This document shows positions 14,772 through 24,067 of a stretch of 64,000 nt of DNA, one piece after another. A model generated the notes under the pieces. It made no database searches. It saw nothing but the letters and a program-made list of their open reading frames with translations, and was not told the origin of the DNA. The translations under genes and the position numbers were made by a program. Positions within the stretch are counted from its first letter, which is position 1. Each line of letters opens with the position of its first letter. Origin of the DNA: an uncultured beta proteobacterium (GTDB lineage Bacteria > Pseudomonadota > Gammaproteobacteria > Burkholderiales > Burkholderiaceae_C); assembly GCA_903886275.1 (NCBI GenBank), contig CAISLN010000039.1:1-64000 (forward strand), written 5' to 3'.

Positions 14772-17129
14772 TCAGGCGGTGTGCTGTATGAGGCGCAGGG
14801 TTGGCGCCAAGGCGAGCTTGCCCGGCAACAGGATCAGCATTTCAAAGCGCCTGAAGTCCAAGGCCGCACTGGCATCCAAAATATGCACCTGCAGCGAGCC
14901 ACCCAAGGCCTCGACAAAGCCTTTCACCGCATCCATGCCCACACCGCGTCCGGACACCTCGGTCACATGCGCTGCGGTAGAAAATCCGGGCAGCAGCACC
15001 CACTGCGCAAGCTGCGCGTTGCTGAGCAGGGCATCTTCGCTAATGAGCTTGCGCTCCATCGCCTTGCGTCGGATCTGTCCGACCGCCAGACCCCGGCCAT
15101 CGTCTTGCAAGCGGATCGCCAGATGCTCGCCCTGCATGCTCAAGCTCAGATGCACATTTCCGACGGGGCTCTTGCCGTGCGCTATGCGTTCAGCTGCACC
15201 TTCCAGACCATGGTCCATCGCATTGCGATACAGGTGCATGAAGACATTCTTGAGCGTTGCGCCGACCTGGGCGCGCAGCACAATGCCGTTGGATGTGATG
15301 GTGCTCACCGGTGCTTCCTTGCCCAGCTCTTTGGCCAGCGTCGGTAGCGATTCCAGTACGCCGGCCAGTGCGTCTTCTATGCTTTGGGTACCCATCAATT
15401 CCAGACTATGGCGGGTCTGGCGAAGGGCATCGCGCAACGTCGCCCCGCTGGCGGTTTCGGCTTGATCCAGCAGTGCCAGCGTGTCGGCCACGTGCTGCTC
15501 ATCGACCATCAGAAAGTTGTCTGCACCACCACTGCGGCCCGCGCGACCGAGCTTGGCTTCATTGATGTGTGTGTATTCTTCCAGGGCTATGCCTGTGGCA
15601 TCGAGTTGCAGCAGCAGACCATCACGGTTCCACACCGCGTCTTCGCTGGCGCGCAGGCTGTCGTAGGCCTGCTCGACTTCGTGCACCACATGCGTCAGGT
15701 GCAACAGGCCATAGGTGCGCGCATTGCCCTTGAGGGTGTGCATGTTTCTGAACAGCTGCGTGATCACTGATTGGCGCTCTGCCATCGGCTGGGTCAGTGC
15801 GGTGCCCTCTATCAGTTCGCGGTTCTCGGCGATGAAGTGCTTGGCCTCCTGTACAAAGGCATGAAACTTTTCCTGATCGACCGCGAGTATCTCGCCAATG
15901 ATGTGGAGTTCGCGCTTTTGCACCTGGGCTTGGGCTGCGAGGGCGCGCATCTCGGTGACATCGCGCACGCACAGCAGAATACGCAGCGTGGTGCCGTCTT
16001 CATCACTGATGGGCGACCAGTTCAGGTCCAGTGTTTTGCTTGTTCCGTTGCCCATCGTCTTGATGATTTCCGTCGGCAGCAGGTGTGCATTGAAGCCGAA
16101 GTTCATTTCATGTTCGCCGATACAGGCGCCGGTGACGGTTTCGATCTGCGACAACTGATCGGCATTGCAAGCGGTTCCGCTGAACAGCACATCCATCAGT
16201 GAGCGCCCGGCAATTTCCTGGGTCTCCAAAATAGTGCCCAAAAATTCGGAATATTCGGGGTGGATGCGATTGTTGGCTTCGAGCGTCAGAATGCCCTGCG
16301 GGATGTCATGCAGCATGGCGTGGATGTCGGCTGTTTTTTGCTTGACCAGTTCCGTGCTCTGCTGGATTTTTTCGACCATCGCATTGAAGGCGGTGATGGA
16401 GTGGCCGACTTCATCCATGCGCTGCACCGGCAGGCGCTGACTGAAGTCCTGGCTGGTGGCAATCTCTGTCATCTTGCTTTCCATTTCAGCGATGGGAAGA
16501 ATGACCTGGCGGTAAAGCAAAAGGCCTACTGCGCCCAGCACCAGCACGGCAATCACAGTAACCACGGCGATGGTGCGGGTGGTACCGCTCAGGTTGTCAT
16601 TCAAGGTGGCAATGGCCTCGTCCTTGCTGCGGCGCTTCTCGATTTGCAGGGTATCGATTACCGACTCCATTTCCTGCAGATAGCCGCCCACATTGGCTGC
16701 CAGATTGGCATCGGCCAAATCCTTATTGCCTTTGATTTTGAATTGAACGGTTTCATTGATGGCGGAAAAATAATTAGCAAGGCTTTCCTTGGCCTGCTCC
16801 ACCAGACCGCGCTGCGCTGCGCTGTCGGCCTGCAGCATCTGCTCGTCAAAGGCCCTTTGCAAACGTGCCTGGGTAGTCTGCAACCGCTCTTCGGCCTGCG
16901 CAGCCAGTTTCAGGTCTGCCGCCGACACAATGGTCATGATCGACAGCTGAACGTCTTTGAGTTGGCCTACCAGCTCCGCCGAGGCCAGGGCACTGGGCAC
17001 CACGCCTTGGGTGACGGTCCTGACCTCTTTCGCGCTGCCCCGACCTTGGTAGACCGCAAAACTCCCGATCACCGCGATGGCGAGAAAGGAAAGGGCCACC
17101 AACAACAGGATGCGGTTACGGATGTTCAC
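14772..17129 (-). CDS. Membrane-bound CheA-like histidine kinase (HAMP-PAS-Hpt-HATPase)
   Basis: A 785-residue kinase. It has TM helix 1 (about 4-24), a helical periplasmic domain of about 160 residues, TM helix 2 (about 187-206), HAMP (207-262), a PAS-like domain (about 267-392), an Hpt domain with phospho-accepting H464 in [13 protein letters not shown], and a CheA-type ATPase with the N box [12 protein letters not shown] and G boxes DDGRGL and GRGVGMDAV. It ends about 45 residues later, so the CheW-like P5 domain of true CheA is absent. GTG 17129 is preferred over TTG 17168 because GGAAGG lies 7 nt before it. This fuses receptor and CheA in one protein, making the coupling protein unnecessary. 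Confidence 0.85.
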   Translation of the reverse strand: MNIRNRILLLVALSFLAIAVIGSFAVYQGRGSAKEVRTVTQGVVPSALASAELVGQLKDVQLSIMTIVSAADLKLAAQAEERLQTTQARLQRAFDEQMLQADSAAQRGLVEQAKESLANYFSAINETVQFKIKGNKDLADANLAANVGGYLQEMESVIDTLQIEKRRSKDEAIATLNDNLSGTTRTIAVVTVIAVLVLGAVGLLLYRQVILPIAEMESKMTEIATSQDFSQRLPVQRMDEVGHSITAFNAMVEKIQQSTELVKQKTADIHAMLHDIPQGILTLEANNRIHPEYSEFLGTILETQEIAGRSLMDVLFSGTACNADQLSQIETVTGACIGEHEMNFGFNAHLLPTEIIKTMGNGTSKTLDLNWSPISDEDGTTLRILLCVRDVTEMRALAAQAQVQKRELHIIGEILAVDQEKFHAFVQEAKHFIAENRELIEGTALTQPMAERQSVITQLFRNMHTLKGNARTYGLLHLTHVVHEVEQAYDSLRASEDAVWNRDGLLLQLDATGIALEEYTHINEAKLGRAGRSGGADNFLMVDEQHVADTLALLDQAETASGATLRDALRQTRHSLELMGTQSIEDALAGVLESLPTLAKELGKEAPVSTITSNGIVLRAQVGATLKNVFMHLYRNAMDHGLEGAAERIAHGKSPVGNVHLSLSMQGEHLAIRLQDDGRGLAVGQIRRKAMERKLISEDALLSNAQLAQWVLLPGFSTAAHVTEVSGRGVGMDAVKGFVEALGGSLQVHILDASAALDFRRFEMLILLPGKLALAPTLRLIQHTA

Positions 17130-17245
17130 AGGATCGCCTTCCAACGGATATTGGTGGCGATTGTTCAATACCCATTCGCCATTTTGATGACGAAATAAAC
17201 ATCATTTGATGACAGCTGCAGCCAAAGCGCGTGAGCTGACCCGGC

Positions 17246-17282
17246 GCGGTCTCAGTCCCTGGTGGCGTGGCGCTGTATGCAG
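17246..17282. repeat. 37-bp direct repeat, right copy (3' end of DUF1841 gene)
   Basis: Matches 12001-12037 with three mismatches (repeat positions 11, 16 and 31). It includes the last codons and stop of the DUF1841 gene. The pair borders the chemosensory cassette, as would be left by insertion or duplication at the 3' end of a gene. Confidence 0.8.
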
Positions 17283-17686
17283 GCGATGTAGCTATCGCCA
17301 TCTGGCGGCTTGCCGGCCTGCTGGCTGTCCCACAGCATGGTCCCCAGGCATTCCATGGCCTCGTGGTGCGCTTGGTGCAGCGAATTGCGCTTGTGCGTCA
17401 GCAACTCCACCGACTGGCGGATGCCGCGCGGTTGGTCGATGCTGCACTGCTCGCTGATCGACAGGTGCATGGAGAGGTGCAAAAAGGGATTGCTCTTGCC
17501 GGGCTCGCTGCTTTGCATGGCCGCCAGGGCGCCGTCCAGATCGGCAAACTCGGCGTGGTGCTCGGGGTGCTCGTCCATCCAGCGCGCGGCCAGGGTCTCT
17601 ATGGCTTCGAGTGGCAGGCCATCGCGGGCCTTGGCAAAGGCACCGCAAAAAAAGCGGCGCACGTCTTCTTGGGAGGGACTGAACAT
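17252..17686 (-). CDS. DUF1841 family protein
   Basis: A 144-residue protein starting MFSPSQEDVRRFFCGAF, the typical N-terminus of DUF1841 proteins in betaproteobacteria. A conserved core is PFLHLSMHLSISEQCSIDQPRGI, followed by HHEAMECLGTMLWDSQQAG and the end SYIACIQRHATRD. Function is unknown. The histidine-rich helices suggest metal binding, but this is a guess. I start at ATG 17686 since the family begins there; an in-frame extension to 17719 exists. Its last 10 codons are repeated at 12001-12037. Confidence 0.88.
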   Translation of the reverse strand: MFSPSQEDVRRFFCGAFAKARDGLPLEAIETLAARWMDEHPEHHAEFADLDGALAAMQSSEPGKSNPFLHLSMHLSISEQCSIDQPRGIRQSVELLTHKRNSLHQAHHEAMECLGTMLWDSQQAGKPPDGDSYIACIQRHATRD

Positions 17687-17769
17687 GGCCGCGAGCGTAG
17701 CACGCCGCATACCGCACATCCCATGCCCCTTGGCCGCGTTGCTGCAGCCTGCCTTGTTACATTCGGCGC

Positions 17770-18528
17770 ATGACTTTTCCCCTGATCACCGAGCCCTATT
17801 TTTATGCCGTGACGATTCCTGCGGTGCTGCTGCTGGGCATCAGCAAGAGCGGCTTTGGTGCTGGTTTTGGCTCGCTGGCCGTGCCCATGATGGCGCTGGC
17901 CGTGACGGTGCCGCAGGCGGCGGCGATTCTGATGCCGGTGCTGCTGCTGATGGACCTGCTGGGCATGGCGGCCTTTCGAAAAGACTTTGACATGGCGCTG
18001 CTCAAATTTCTCTTGCCCTTTGGCGTGTTGGGCATTGTGATCGGGGCGCTGCTATTTAAGCTGCTAGACCCCCACACTGTGGCCGCCATGGTGGGCGTGT
18101 TTACACTCTTGTTTCTGGCACAGCGCCTGCTATTTGCGCCCAAGCCCAACAGCCCGCTGCCGCCCAAGTGGCTGGGCGCGCTGCTGGCAAGCACCTCGGG
18201 TTTCACCAGTTTTGTGGCCCACGCCGGTGGCCCCCCCATCAATGCTTATGTGATTCCGTTGAAGCTGTCGCCAGTGAAGTTCACCGCCACCATGGCCTTC
18301 TTCTTTTTTGTGGTGAATCTGTGCAAGTGGATTCCCTACGCTTGGCTGGGCCTGTTGGATACGCGCAATATGGCGACTTCGCTGGTGCTGCTGCCGATTG
18401 CGCCCATTGGCGTCTGGATCGGCGTGCGCATGGCGCGGCGCATCAGCCAGCAACTGTTCTACCGCTTCCTTTACCTGGGCATGTTGCTGACCGGTCTGAA
18501 GCTGGTTTGGGACGGCTTTGTGGCCTAG
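17770..18528 (+). CDS. TauE/SafE-family sulfite/anion exporter
   Basis: A 252-residue inner-membrane protein with about eight hydrophobic segments. The start (ITEPYFYAVTIPAVLLLGISKSGFGAGFGSLAVPMMAL) carries the first TauE/SafE repeat, and the second lies near SGFTSFVAHAGGPPINAYVIPL. Family members export sulfite, sulfoacetate or similar small organic anions. No sulfonate-degradation genes are adjacent, so the substrate is open. It is flanked by divergent DUF1841 and by glgP in the same direction (85 bp gap). Confidence 0.9.
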   Translation: MTFPLITEPYFYAVTIPAVLLLGISKSGFGAGFGSLAVPMMALAVTVPQAAAILMPVLLLMDLLGMAAFRKDFDMALLKFLLPFGVLGIVIGALLFKLLDPHTVAAMVGVFTLLFLAQRLLFAPKPNSPLPPKWLGALLASTSGFTSFVAHAGGPPINAYVIPLKLSPVKFTATMAFFFFVVNLCKWIPYAWLGLLDTRNMATSLVLLPIAPIGVWIGVRMARRISQQLFYRFLYLGMLLTGLKLVWDGFVA

Positions 18529-18613
18529 CAACGAGCGGCCGATCTCACGCAAGTTGCCATGCGCGGGGCATCGCGTTAATCTGGGCCGTAGTCGCAACCC
18601 CATGGAGGCCCCC

Positions 18614-21085
18614 ATGCAGAAGAAGGCAATTGCACAACCCCCACTGCCGTCCCCAGGCAAAGATGTTCCATCGGTCGTGGAGTCGCTGACCCACCGCTTG
18701 GTGTATTCGGTGGGCAAGGACAATGCGATGGCCACGCCACGTGACTGGTTTTATGCTGCGGCCTACATGACGCGCGACCACCTGGTAGAGCGCTGGATTC
18801 AGACCATGCGCAGCTACTACGTTGCCGACGTCAAGCGGGTGTATTACCTGTCCATGGAGTTCCTGATGGGGCGCACCTTGATGAACAGCCTGCTCAACCT
18901 AGGGCTGGAGTCGCCCTGCCGCGAGGCGCTGCAACAGCATGGCGTGGACCTGAGCCAGGTGCGCGAAATGGAGTCAGATGCAGCCCTGGGTAACGGCGGT
19001 CTGGGCCGCTTGGCGGCCTGCTTTTTGGACTCCATGGCGACGCTGAACCTGCCGGGCTACGGCTACGGCATACGCTACGAGTACGGCATGTTTTCGCAGG
19101 CTATCGACAACGGCTGGCAGGTGGAGCACCCCGATAACTGGCTGCGCTATGGCAACCCCTGGGAATTTCCGCGCCCCGAGGTGCTCTACCACGTGAAGTT
19201 TGGCGGGCGCGTGGTGGAGTACCGCGACGAGAAGGGCTTGGCGCGCCACCACTGGGTGGACACCGAAGACGTGATGGCCATGGCCTACGATTCACCGATT
19301 CCGGGCTTTGATACCAGCACCGTCAACAACATGCGCCTGTGGTCTGCCAAGGCCTCGCGCGACTTCGACCTGAAGTACTTTAACGAGGGCAATTACATTC
19401 GCGCGGTGGAAGACAAGAACAGCTCGGAGAACCTGTCCAAGGTGCTGTATCCGGACGACTCCACCGCCATGGGGCGAGAGCTGCGTCTGAAGCAACAGTA
19501 TTTTTTTGTCAGCGCCAGCCTGCATGACATCCTGAGCCGCTTTAGCAAGTCCAACGAGGGCTTTGACGCCCTGCCCGACAAGGTAGCCATACAGCTCAAC
19601 GACACCCATCCCTCGATTGCCATTGTCGAGCTGATGCGCATTTTGGTGGACATCAACCACCTGCCCTGGGAGAAGGCCTGGAGCATCACCACGCGGACCA
19701 TCTCTTACACCAACCACACGCTGATGTCAGAGGCGCTGGAGACCTGGCCGGTGGCCATGTTCGAGCAGATATTGCCGCGCCACCTGCAAATTATTTATGA
19801 CATCAATGAACGTTTTTTGACCCAGGTGATGCAGTGCTTTCCGGGCGAGAACGAGTTGCGCGGGCGCATGTCCATCATCGCAGAGGAGGGCGGTAAGCGG
19901 GTGCGCATGGCGCATCTGGCCATGGTCGGTAGCCACACCGTCAATGGCGTGGCCGAGATCCATACCCAGCTCATGAAGCAGACCATTTTTGCGGACTTCG
20001 ATCGCATGTACCCCGGAAAAATTGTCAACATGACCAATGGCATCACGCCGCGGCGCTGGCTCAACCAGGCCAATCCGCTGTTGTCGGATCTCATCAGCAA
20101 ACACATTGGCAAGGGCTGGGTACGCGACCTTTCGCAGCTCAAACGCCTGGTGCCGCTTGCCGATGATGCTGCATTTCGCAGCCAGTTTGCCGCCGTCAAG
20201 CGGGCCAACAAGCAGCGATTTGCCGAGGTGCTGCAGCGCACCCTGGGCGTGGACCTGCTGGTGGATTCGCTGTTTGATGTGCACATCAAACGCCTGCATG
20301 AGTACAAGCGCCAGTTGCTCAACGTGCTGCATGTCATCACGCTCTACAAGCGCATCTGCGACAAACCGCACCTTGAGGTGGTGCCGCGCACGGTGATCAT
20401 CAGCGGCAAGGCCGCGCCCGCCTACTACGCCGCTAAACTGGTGATCAAGCTGATCAACGATGTGGCGGGGGTGGTCAACAACGACCCGCGCATACAGGGC
20501 CGCCTCAAGCTGGTTTTTGTGCCCAATTACAGTGTGTCGGTGGCCGAAGTCCTGATCCCTGCGGCCGACCTGTCGGAGCAAATTTCCACTGCAGGCACCG
20601 AGGCCTCGGGCACGGGCAATATGAAACTGGCCCTCAACGGTGCCCTGACCATAGGCACAATGGACGGCGCCAATATCGAGATCCGCGACGAGGTCGGAGC
20701 CGACAACATCTTTATCTTTGGCCTGAGTACCGACGAGGTGCGCAATCTGCGCGCCAGCGGTTACCAGTCCAGCGACTATTACCACGGCAACAGCGAACTG
20801 GCCCATGCGATCGACATGATTGGCGGTGGCTTCTTCTCGCCGGGCGAGCCCACGCGCTTCAAGCCACTGGTGGACAGCCTGTTGCAGCACGGCGACCACT
20901 ATCTTCTGCTGGCTGACTATGGCTCCTACATCAAGGCCCAGCAGGCGGTGGAGGCGGCTTACCGCGACCAGGACCAGTGGCTGCGCCGGTCGATTTTGAA
21001 TGTGGCAAACATGGGCAAATTTTCCAGCGACCGCACCATACTGCAATACGCCCAGCAGATATGGCAGGCCAAGCCGGTCTTTTAG
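18614..21085 (+). CDS. glgP: Glycogen/alpha-glucan phosphorylase
   Basis: An 823-residue enzyme that releases glucose 1-phosphate from storage glucan. The pyridoxal-phosphate lysine is in EASGTGNMKLALNGALTIG near the C-terminus, and the N-terminal half has YYLSMEFLMGRTL and ESDAALGNGGLGRLAACFLDS, both hallmarks of the family. Length is normal (about 815). GGAGG lies 5 nt before ATG 18614, so that start is preferred over ATG 18602. No other glycogen genes are adjacent; ParA follows. Confidence 0.97.
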   Translation: MQKKAIAQPPLPSPGKDVPSVVESLTHRLVYSVGKDNAMATPRDWFYAAAYMTRDHLVERWIQTMRSYYVADVKRVYYLSMEFLMGRTLMNSLLNLGLESPCREALQQHGVDLSQVREMESDAALGNGGLGRLAACFLDSMATLNLPGYGYGIRYEYGMFSQAIDNGWQVEHPDNWLRYGNPWEFPRPEVLYHVKFGGRVVEYRDEKGLARHHWVDTEDVMAMAYDSPIPGFDTSTVNNMRLWSAKASRDFDLKYFNEGNYIRAVEDKNSSENLSKVLYPDDSTAMGRELRLKQQYFFVSASLHDILSRFSKSNEGFDALPDKVAIQLNDTHPSIAIVELMRILVDINHLPWEKAWSITTRTISYTNHTLMSEALETWPVAMFEQILPRHLQIIYDINERFLTQVMQCFPGENELRGRMSIIAEEGGKRVRMAHLAMVGSHTVNGVAEIHTQLMKQTIFADFDRMYPGKIVNMTNGITPRRWLNQANPLLSDLISKHIGKGWVRDLSQLKRLVPLADDAAFRSQFAAVKRANKQRFAEVLQRTLGVDLLVDSLFDVHIKRLHEYKRQLLNVLHVITLYKRICDKPHLEVVPRTVIISGKAAPAYYAAKLVIKLINDVAGVVNNDPRIQGRLKLVFVPNYSVSVAEVLIPAADLSEQISTAGTEASGTGNMKLALNGALTIGTMDGANIEIRDEVGADNIFIFGLSTDEVRNLRASGYQSSDYYHGNSELAHAIDMIGGGFFSPGEPTRFKPLVDSLLQHGDHYLLLADYGSYIKAQQAVEAAYRDQDQWLRRSILNVANMGKFSSDRTILQYAQQIWQAKPVF

Positions 21086-21130
21086 CCGTCCCGTTCATCA
21101 GGGGTATAGCCAGCATTCAAGGAGATTGCC

Positions 21131-21751
21131 ATGCCCGTGGTCGTGATTGCCAATCCCAAGGGAGGGGTGGGCAAGTCCACACTGTCTACGCAGGTGGCCG
21201 GTTATTTTGCGTCTCGCGGGCATAGGGTGATGTTGGGAGATGCTGACCGCCAGCAGTCCAGTCGCCTCTGGCTGAGCCTGCGCCCACAGGCGGCGCGCGC
21301 CATCGGTGCCTGGTTGCTCGATCAGGAGCAGATCGCCCGGCCACCCAAGGGCACCACCCATGTGGTGCTCGACACCCCAGCTGGTCTGCATGGGCGACGC
21401 TTCAAGGACATCATGAGACGGGCCGACAAGGTGCTGGTGCCCTTGCAGCCCAGCCTGTTTGACATCTTTGCCACGCGTGCATTTTTGGACGAGCTGGCGC
21501 AAAACGCGCACGCGGCCCGGACGCAGGTCGGCATTGTGGGCATGCGCGTGGACGCCCGCACCATTGCCGCCGACAAGCTCAATGCCTTTGTCCAGTCCAT
21601 GGGGCTGCCCATGGTGGGCTATGTGCGCGACACGCAGAACTACATCCACCTGGCCGCTCAGGGCCTGACCCTCTTTGATGTGGCGCCAACCCAGGTGGAG
21701 CGCGACCTGGCGCTGTGGCAGCCCATCGGGCAGTGGCTGGACCAGCCTTGA
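21131..21751 (+). CDS. ParA-family ATPase (orphan)
   Basis: A 206-residue deviant Walker ATPase: NPKGGVGKSTLSTQVAGYF at about 8-26 contains the P-loop with signature lysine, and VVLDTPAGLHG near 78 is Walker B-like. No parB or parS is seen, and the protein is short, so it is more likely an orphan ParA/MinD-like protein positioning some cell structure than a plasmid partition gene. It begins 45 bp after glgP, with GGAG 8 nt before its ATG. Confidence 0.88.
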   Translation: MPVVVIANPKGGVGKSTLSTQVAGYFASRGHRVMLGDADRQQSSRLWLSLRPQAARAIGAWLLDQEQIARPPKGTTHVVLDTPAGLHGRRFKDIMRRADKVLVPLQPSLFDIFATRAFLDELAQNAHAARTQVGIVGMRVDARTIAADKLNAFVQSMGLPMVGYVRDTQNYIHLAAQGLTLFDVAPTQVERDLALWQPIGQWLDQP

Positions 21752-21785
21752 GCGACTTGGCCGCCTGAGGGCGCGAACGTGGGGG

Positions 21786-22247
21786 CTACACAAATCCGTT
21801 CTGGCGCCAGGCCTCAAACACCGTTACCGCCACCGCGTTCGACAGGTTCAGGCTGCGCTGACCTTCGCGCATGGGCAGGCGCAGGCCCTGCTCGGGGCCA
21901 AAGCTGGCGCGCACCTGCTCGGAGATGCCCTTGGTCTCCGAGCCAAACACCAGCCAGTCGCCGGGCTTGAAGGCCACGCTGTAGGGGCTGCGCGTGCCGC
22001 GCGTGGTGAGCGTAAACATGCGAGCGGGCTCGGGCTTCTCAGAGGCCAAAAAGGCTTGCCAATCGGCATGGCGCTTGAGCGTGGCGTACTCGTGGTAATC
22101 GAGTCCGGCGCGGCGCATTTGTTTGTCCTCCATGGAAAAACCCAGCGGCTCCACCAGGTGCAGATGGCAGCCGGTGTTGGCGGCCAGGCGTATGACATTG
22201 CCGGTGTTGGGGGGGATCTCGGGCTCGACCAGAACGATATGGAACAT
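21786..22247 (-). CDS. trmL: tRNA (cytidine(34)-2'-O)-methyltransferase TrmL
   Basis: A 153-residue SPOUT methyltransferase. It starts with FHIVLVEPEIPPNTGNVIRLAANTG and has LVFGSETKGIS and IPM-like RLPMREGQRSLNLSNAVAVTVFEAWRQ, the SAM-binding trefoil knot region. It methylates the wobble ribose of certain leucine tRNAs. ATG 22247 is chosen because the family begins at this MFHIVL. It lies 7 bp after the comF gene on the same strand. Confidence 0.95.
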   Translation of the reverse strand: MFHIVLVEPEIPPNTGNVIRLAANTGCHLHLVEPLGFSMEDKQMRRAGLDYHEYATLKRHADWQAFLASEKPEPARMFTLTTRGTRSPYSVAFKPGDWLVFGSETKGISEQVRASFGPEQGLRLPMREGQRSLNLSNAVAVTVFEAWRQNGFV

Positions 22248-22254
22248 GCGCCGA

Positions 22255-22950
22255 TTATTCCGTACGCGCAAACACCAGGGCGGTGATGTGCGCGGCGCCC
22301 TGGCGGCGAAGCACCCGCGCCGCCTCATGCAGCGAGGCGCCAGTGGTCATCACATCGTCGAGCAGCACGATGCGTTTGCCCTCTACCTCAGCCACCTGCG
22401 CGGGCTCTACCGCATAGGCACCACGCACCGCCAACTGGCGCTGCGCGCGCGGCAGCGAGCTTTGTGCCGGCGTGTCCTTCACCCGCAGCAGCACATGGGC
22501 GCGCAGCTTGCTTGGCTCCAAGGCGCGCGCCAACAGCAGGGTCTGGTTGAAGCCGCGCTCGCGCAGGCGCTGCTGGGACAGGGGCATGGGCAGCAGCCAA
22601 TCGGCCGCGTCGAGTGCCGGCTCCACCCAGGGCGCACTGCGCAGCAGCAGGGCCATGCTGTGGGCCCAGCCGGTGTGTTCCTGGAACTTGAATTGCGTGA
22701 CCAGGCCCGACCAGGGATAGGCATAGGGCAGGGCGGCCAGGGCCTGGTCCAGGGGTGGCGGCTGGCTGATGCAGGCGCCGCACTGGCGCATGCCAGCGGG
22801 CAGGGGCAGGGCGCAGGTCTGGCAACGCGGCATTGGCTGGGCAAAGCGTTGCACGCAGTCGTCACACACCGGTCGCGTGGGCCAGGCATGGCAGACCGCG
22901 CACTGCGCAGGCAGCTGCGCGCTTAGCCCTGAGAGCAACTGGCGGAACAT
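22255..22950 (-). CDS. ComF-family phosphoribosyltransferase-like protein
   Basis: A 231-residue protein with an N-terminal zinc-finger-like cluster (CAVCHAWPTRPVCDDC and CQTCALP...CGAC) and a C-terminal phosphoribosyltransferase fold whose PRPP loop is IVLLDDVMTTGASLHEA. ComF proteins help in DNA uptake in competent bacteria, but the family is also universal in non-competent ones. Start is taken at ATG 22950; upstream codons would overlap the divergent gene. Confidence 0.9.
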   Translation of the reverse strand: MFRQLLSGLSAQLPAQCAVCHAWPTRPVCDDCVQRFAQPMPRCQTCALPLPAGMRQCGACISQPPPLDQALAALPYAYPWSGLVTQFKFQEHTGWAHSMALLLRSAPWVEPALDAADWLLPMPLSQQRLRERGFNQTLLLARALEPSKLRAHVLLRVKDTPAQSSLPRAQRQLAVRGAYAVEPAQVAEVEGKRIVLLDDVMTTGASLHEAARVLRRQGAAHITALVFARTE

Positions 22951-22999
22951 GGCGCCAATATACTGGCCCTCCCCATTGAAGGCCCTTTTTTGCACACCC

Positions 23000-23887
23000 A
23001 TGAGCACGCAACGCCCCCCCACCATCGACGTTCAGGCCGCCAAGCGCTGGCAGGCGCAACTGGCGCAAGCATCGCCCTGGCTGCACGAGGAGGTGGCCAG
23101 CCGCATGCAGGAGCGGCTGCAGTGGATTGCCCGCAGCCCGACTAGCTGGTTGCATTGGGCTCCGCTGCAGGGCGGCAGAGCGGTGCATGAGGCGCTGGTG
23201 CAGCGCTACCCCAAGGCCCATTGCTTTGTGCAGGAGAGCACGGCGGCACAGGAACAACTGGCGCGTCAGCAGTTGCAGCAGGACTGGTGGAAGCCAGTGC
23301 GCTGGCTGGGCGCCGCCACGCAATTTGCGCAGCCGGTGCAGCCGGTGCAAATGCTGTGGGCCAATATGGCGCTGCATATGGATGCCGACCCGCAGGCGCT
23401 GATCCAGCGCTGGCATGGCGCGCTGGCGGTGGATGGCTTTCTGATGTTTTCCTGTCTGGGGCCGGACACCCTGCGCGAGCTGCGCCCAGTCTATGCGGCA
23501 ATGGGCTGGCCCGCACCCAGCCACGACTTCACCGATATGCACGATTGGGGCGACATGCTGGTGCATGCCGGCTTTGCCGAGCCCATCATGGACATGGAGC
23601 GCATCACGCTGAGCTACTCCAGCGCCGACAAGCTGCTGCACGAACTGCGCGGCTTGGGGCGCAATTTGCAACCCCAGCGTTTTCCCGCATTGCGCGGGCG
23701 CGCTTGGCGCGGCAAACTGTGTCGGGAAATTGAGCTTGCCCTGCGACGGCCCGATGGCCGCTTGGAGCTGACCTTTGAAGTGGTGTATGGGCACGCTTTT
23801 AAACCCCGTCCGAAGCTGACGGTTTTGTCAGAAACCAGGGTTCCACTGGATGAAATGCGCAGATCGTTGCGACAGATCAAACCCTGA
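23000..23887 (+). CDS. BioC-like methyltransferase homologue with degenerate SAM motif
   Basis: A 295-residue protein resembling BioC (malonyl-ACP O-methyltransferase in biotin synthesis). The C-terminal half is recognisable (FLMFSCLGPDTLRELRPVYAAMGW, then HDFTDMHDWGDMLVHAGFAEPIMDMERITLSYSS, LHELRGLG). However, the glycine-rich SAM motif I expected near residue 50 reads WLHWAPLQGGRAVHEALV instead of an [LD]-x-G-x-G-x-G pattern, so catalysis is doubtful. It faces away from comF with 49 bp between starts. No other bio gene is nearby. Confidence 0.75.
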   Translation: MSTQRPPTIDVQAAKRWQAQLAQASPWLHEEVASRMQERLQWIARSPTSWLHWAPLQGGRAVHEALVQRYPKAHCFVQESTAAQEQLARQQLQQDWWKPVRWLGAATQFAQPVQPVQMLWANMALHMDADPQALIQRWHGALAVDGFLMFSCLGPDTLRELRPVYAAMGWPAPSHDFTDMHDWGDMLVHAGFAEPIMDMERITLSYSSADKLLHELRGLGRNLQPQRFPALRGRAWRGKLCREIELALRRPDGRLELTFEVVYGHAFKPRPKLTVLSETRVPLDEMRRSLRQIKP

Positions 23888-23957
23888 CAGCTTGACCTTT
23901 TGACCAACGGGCTTGACACGCTAGCCTTAAGGCAACCTTAAAGACTGATCGCTGGGC

Positions 23958-23963
23958 TACAAT
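23958..23963 (+). promoter_or_regulatory. Possible -10 element for the cytochrome oxidase operon
   Basis: TACAAT in GGGCTACAATCG, 105 bp upstream of coxB. A TTGACA at 23913-23918 pairs better with CTTAAA at 23937-23942 (18 bp spacing), so at least two sigma70-like promoters are possible here. Sequence match only. Confidence 0.35.
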
Positions 23964-24067
23964 CGCGCTCAAACAAGAGACTGGCACAGCAATGTGATCG
24001 CCCTCGGCCTGCGCCGAAGGGTCCAGCAAGTGAGACGAAATACCGTAGCAATATAGAGGTAAGAACG

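Noticed and set aside
21131-21751. ParA gene as mark of a plasmid or integrated element
   Set aside because: No ParB, replication gene or repeat array is nearby, and neighbours are chromosomal housekeeping genes.
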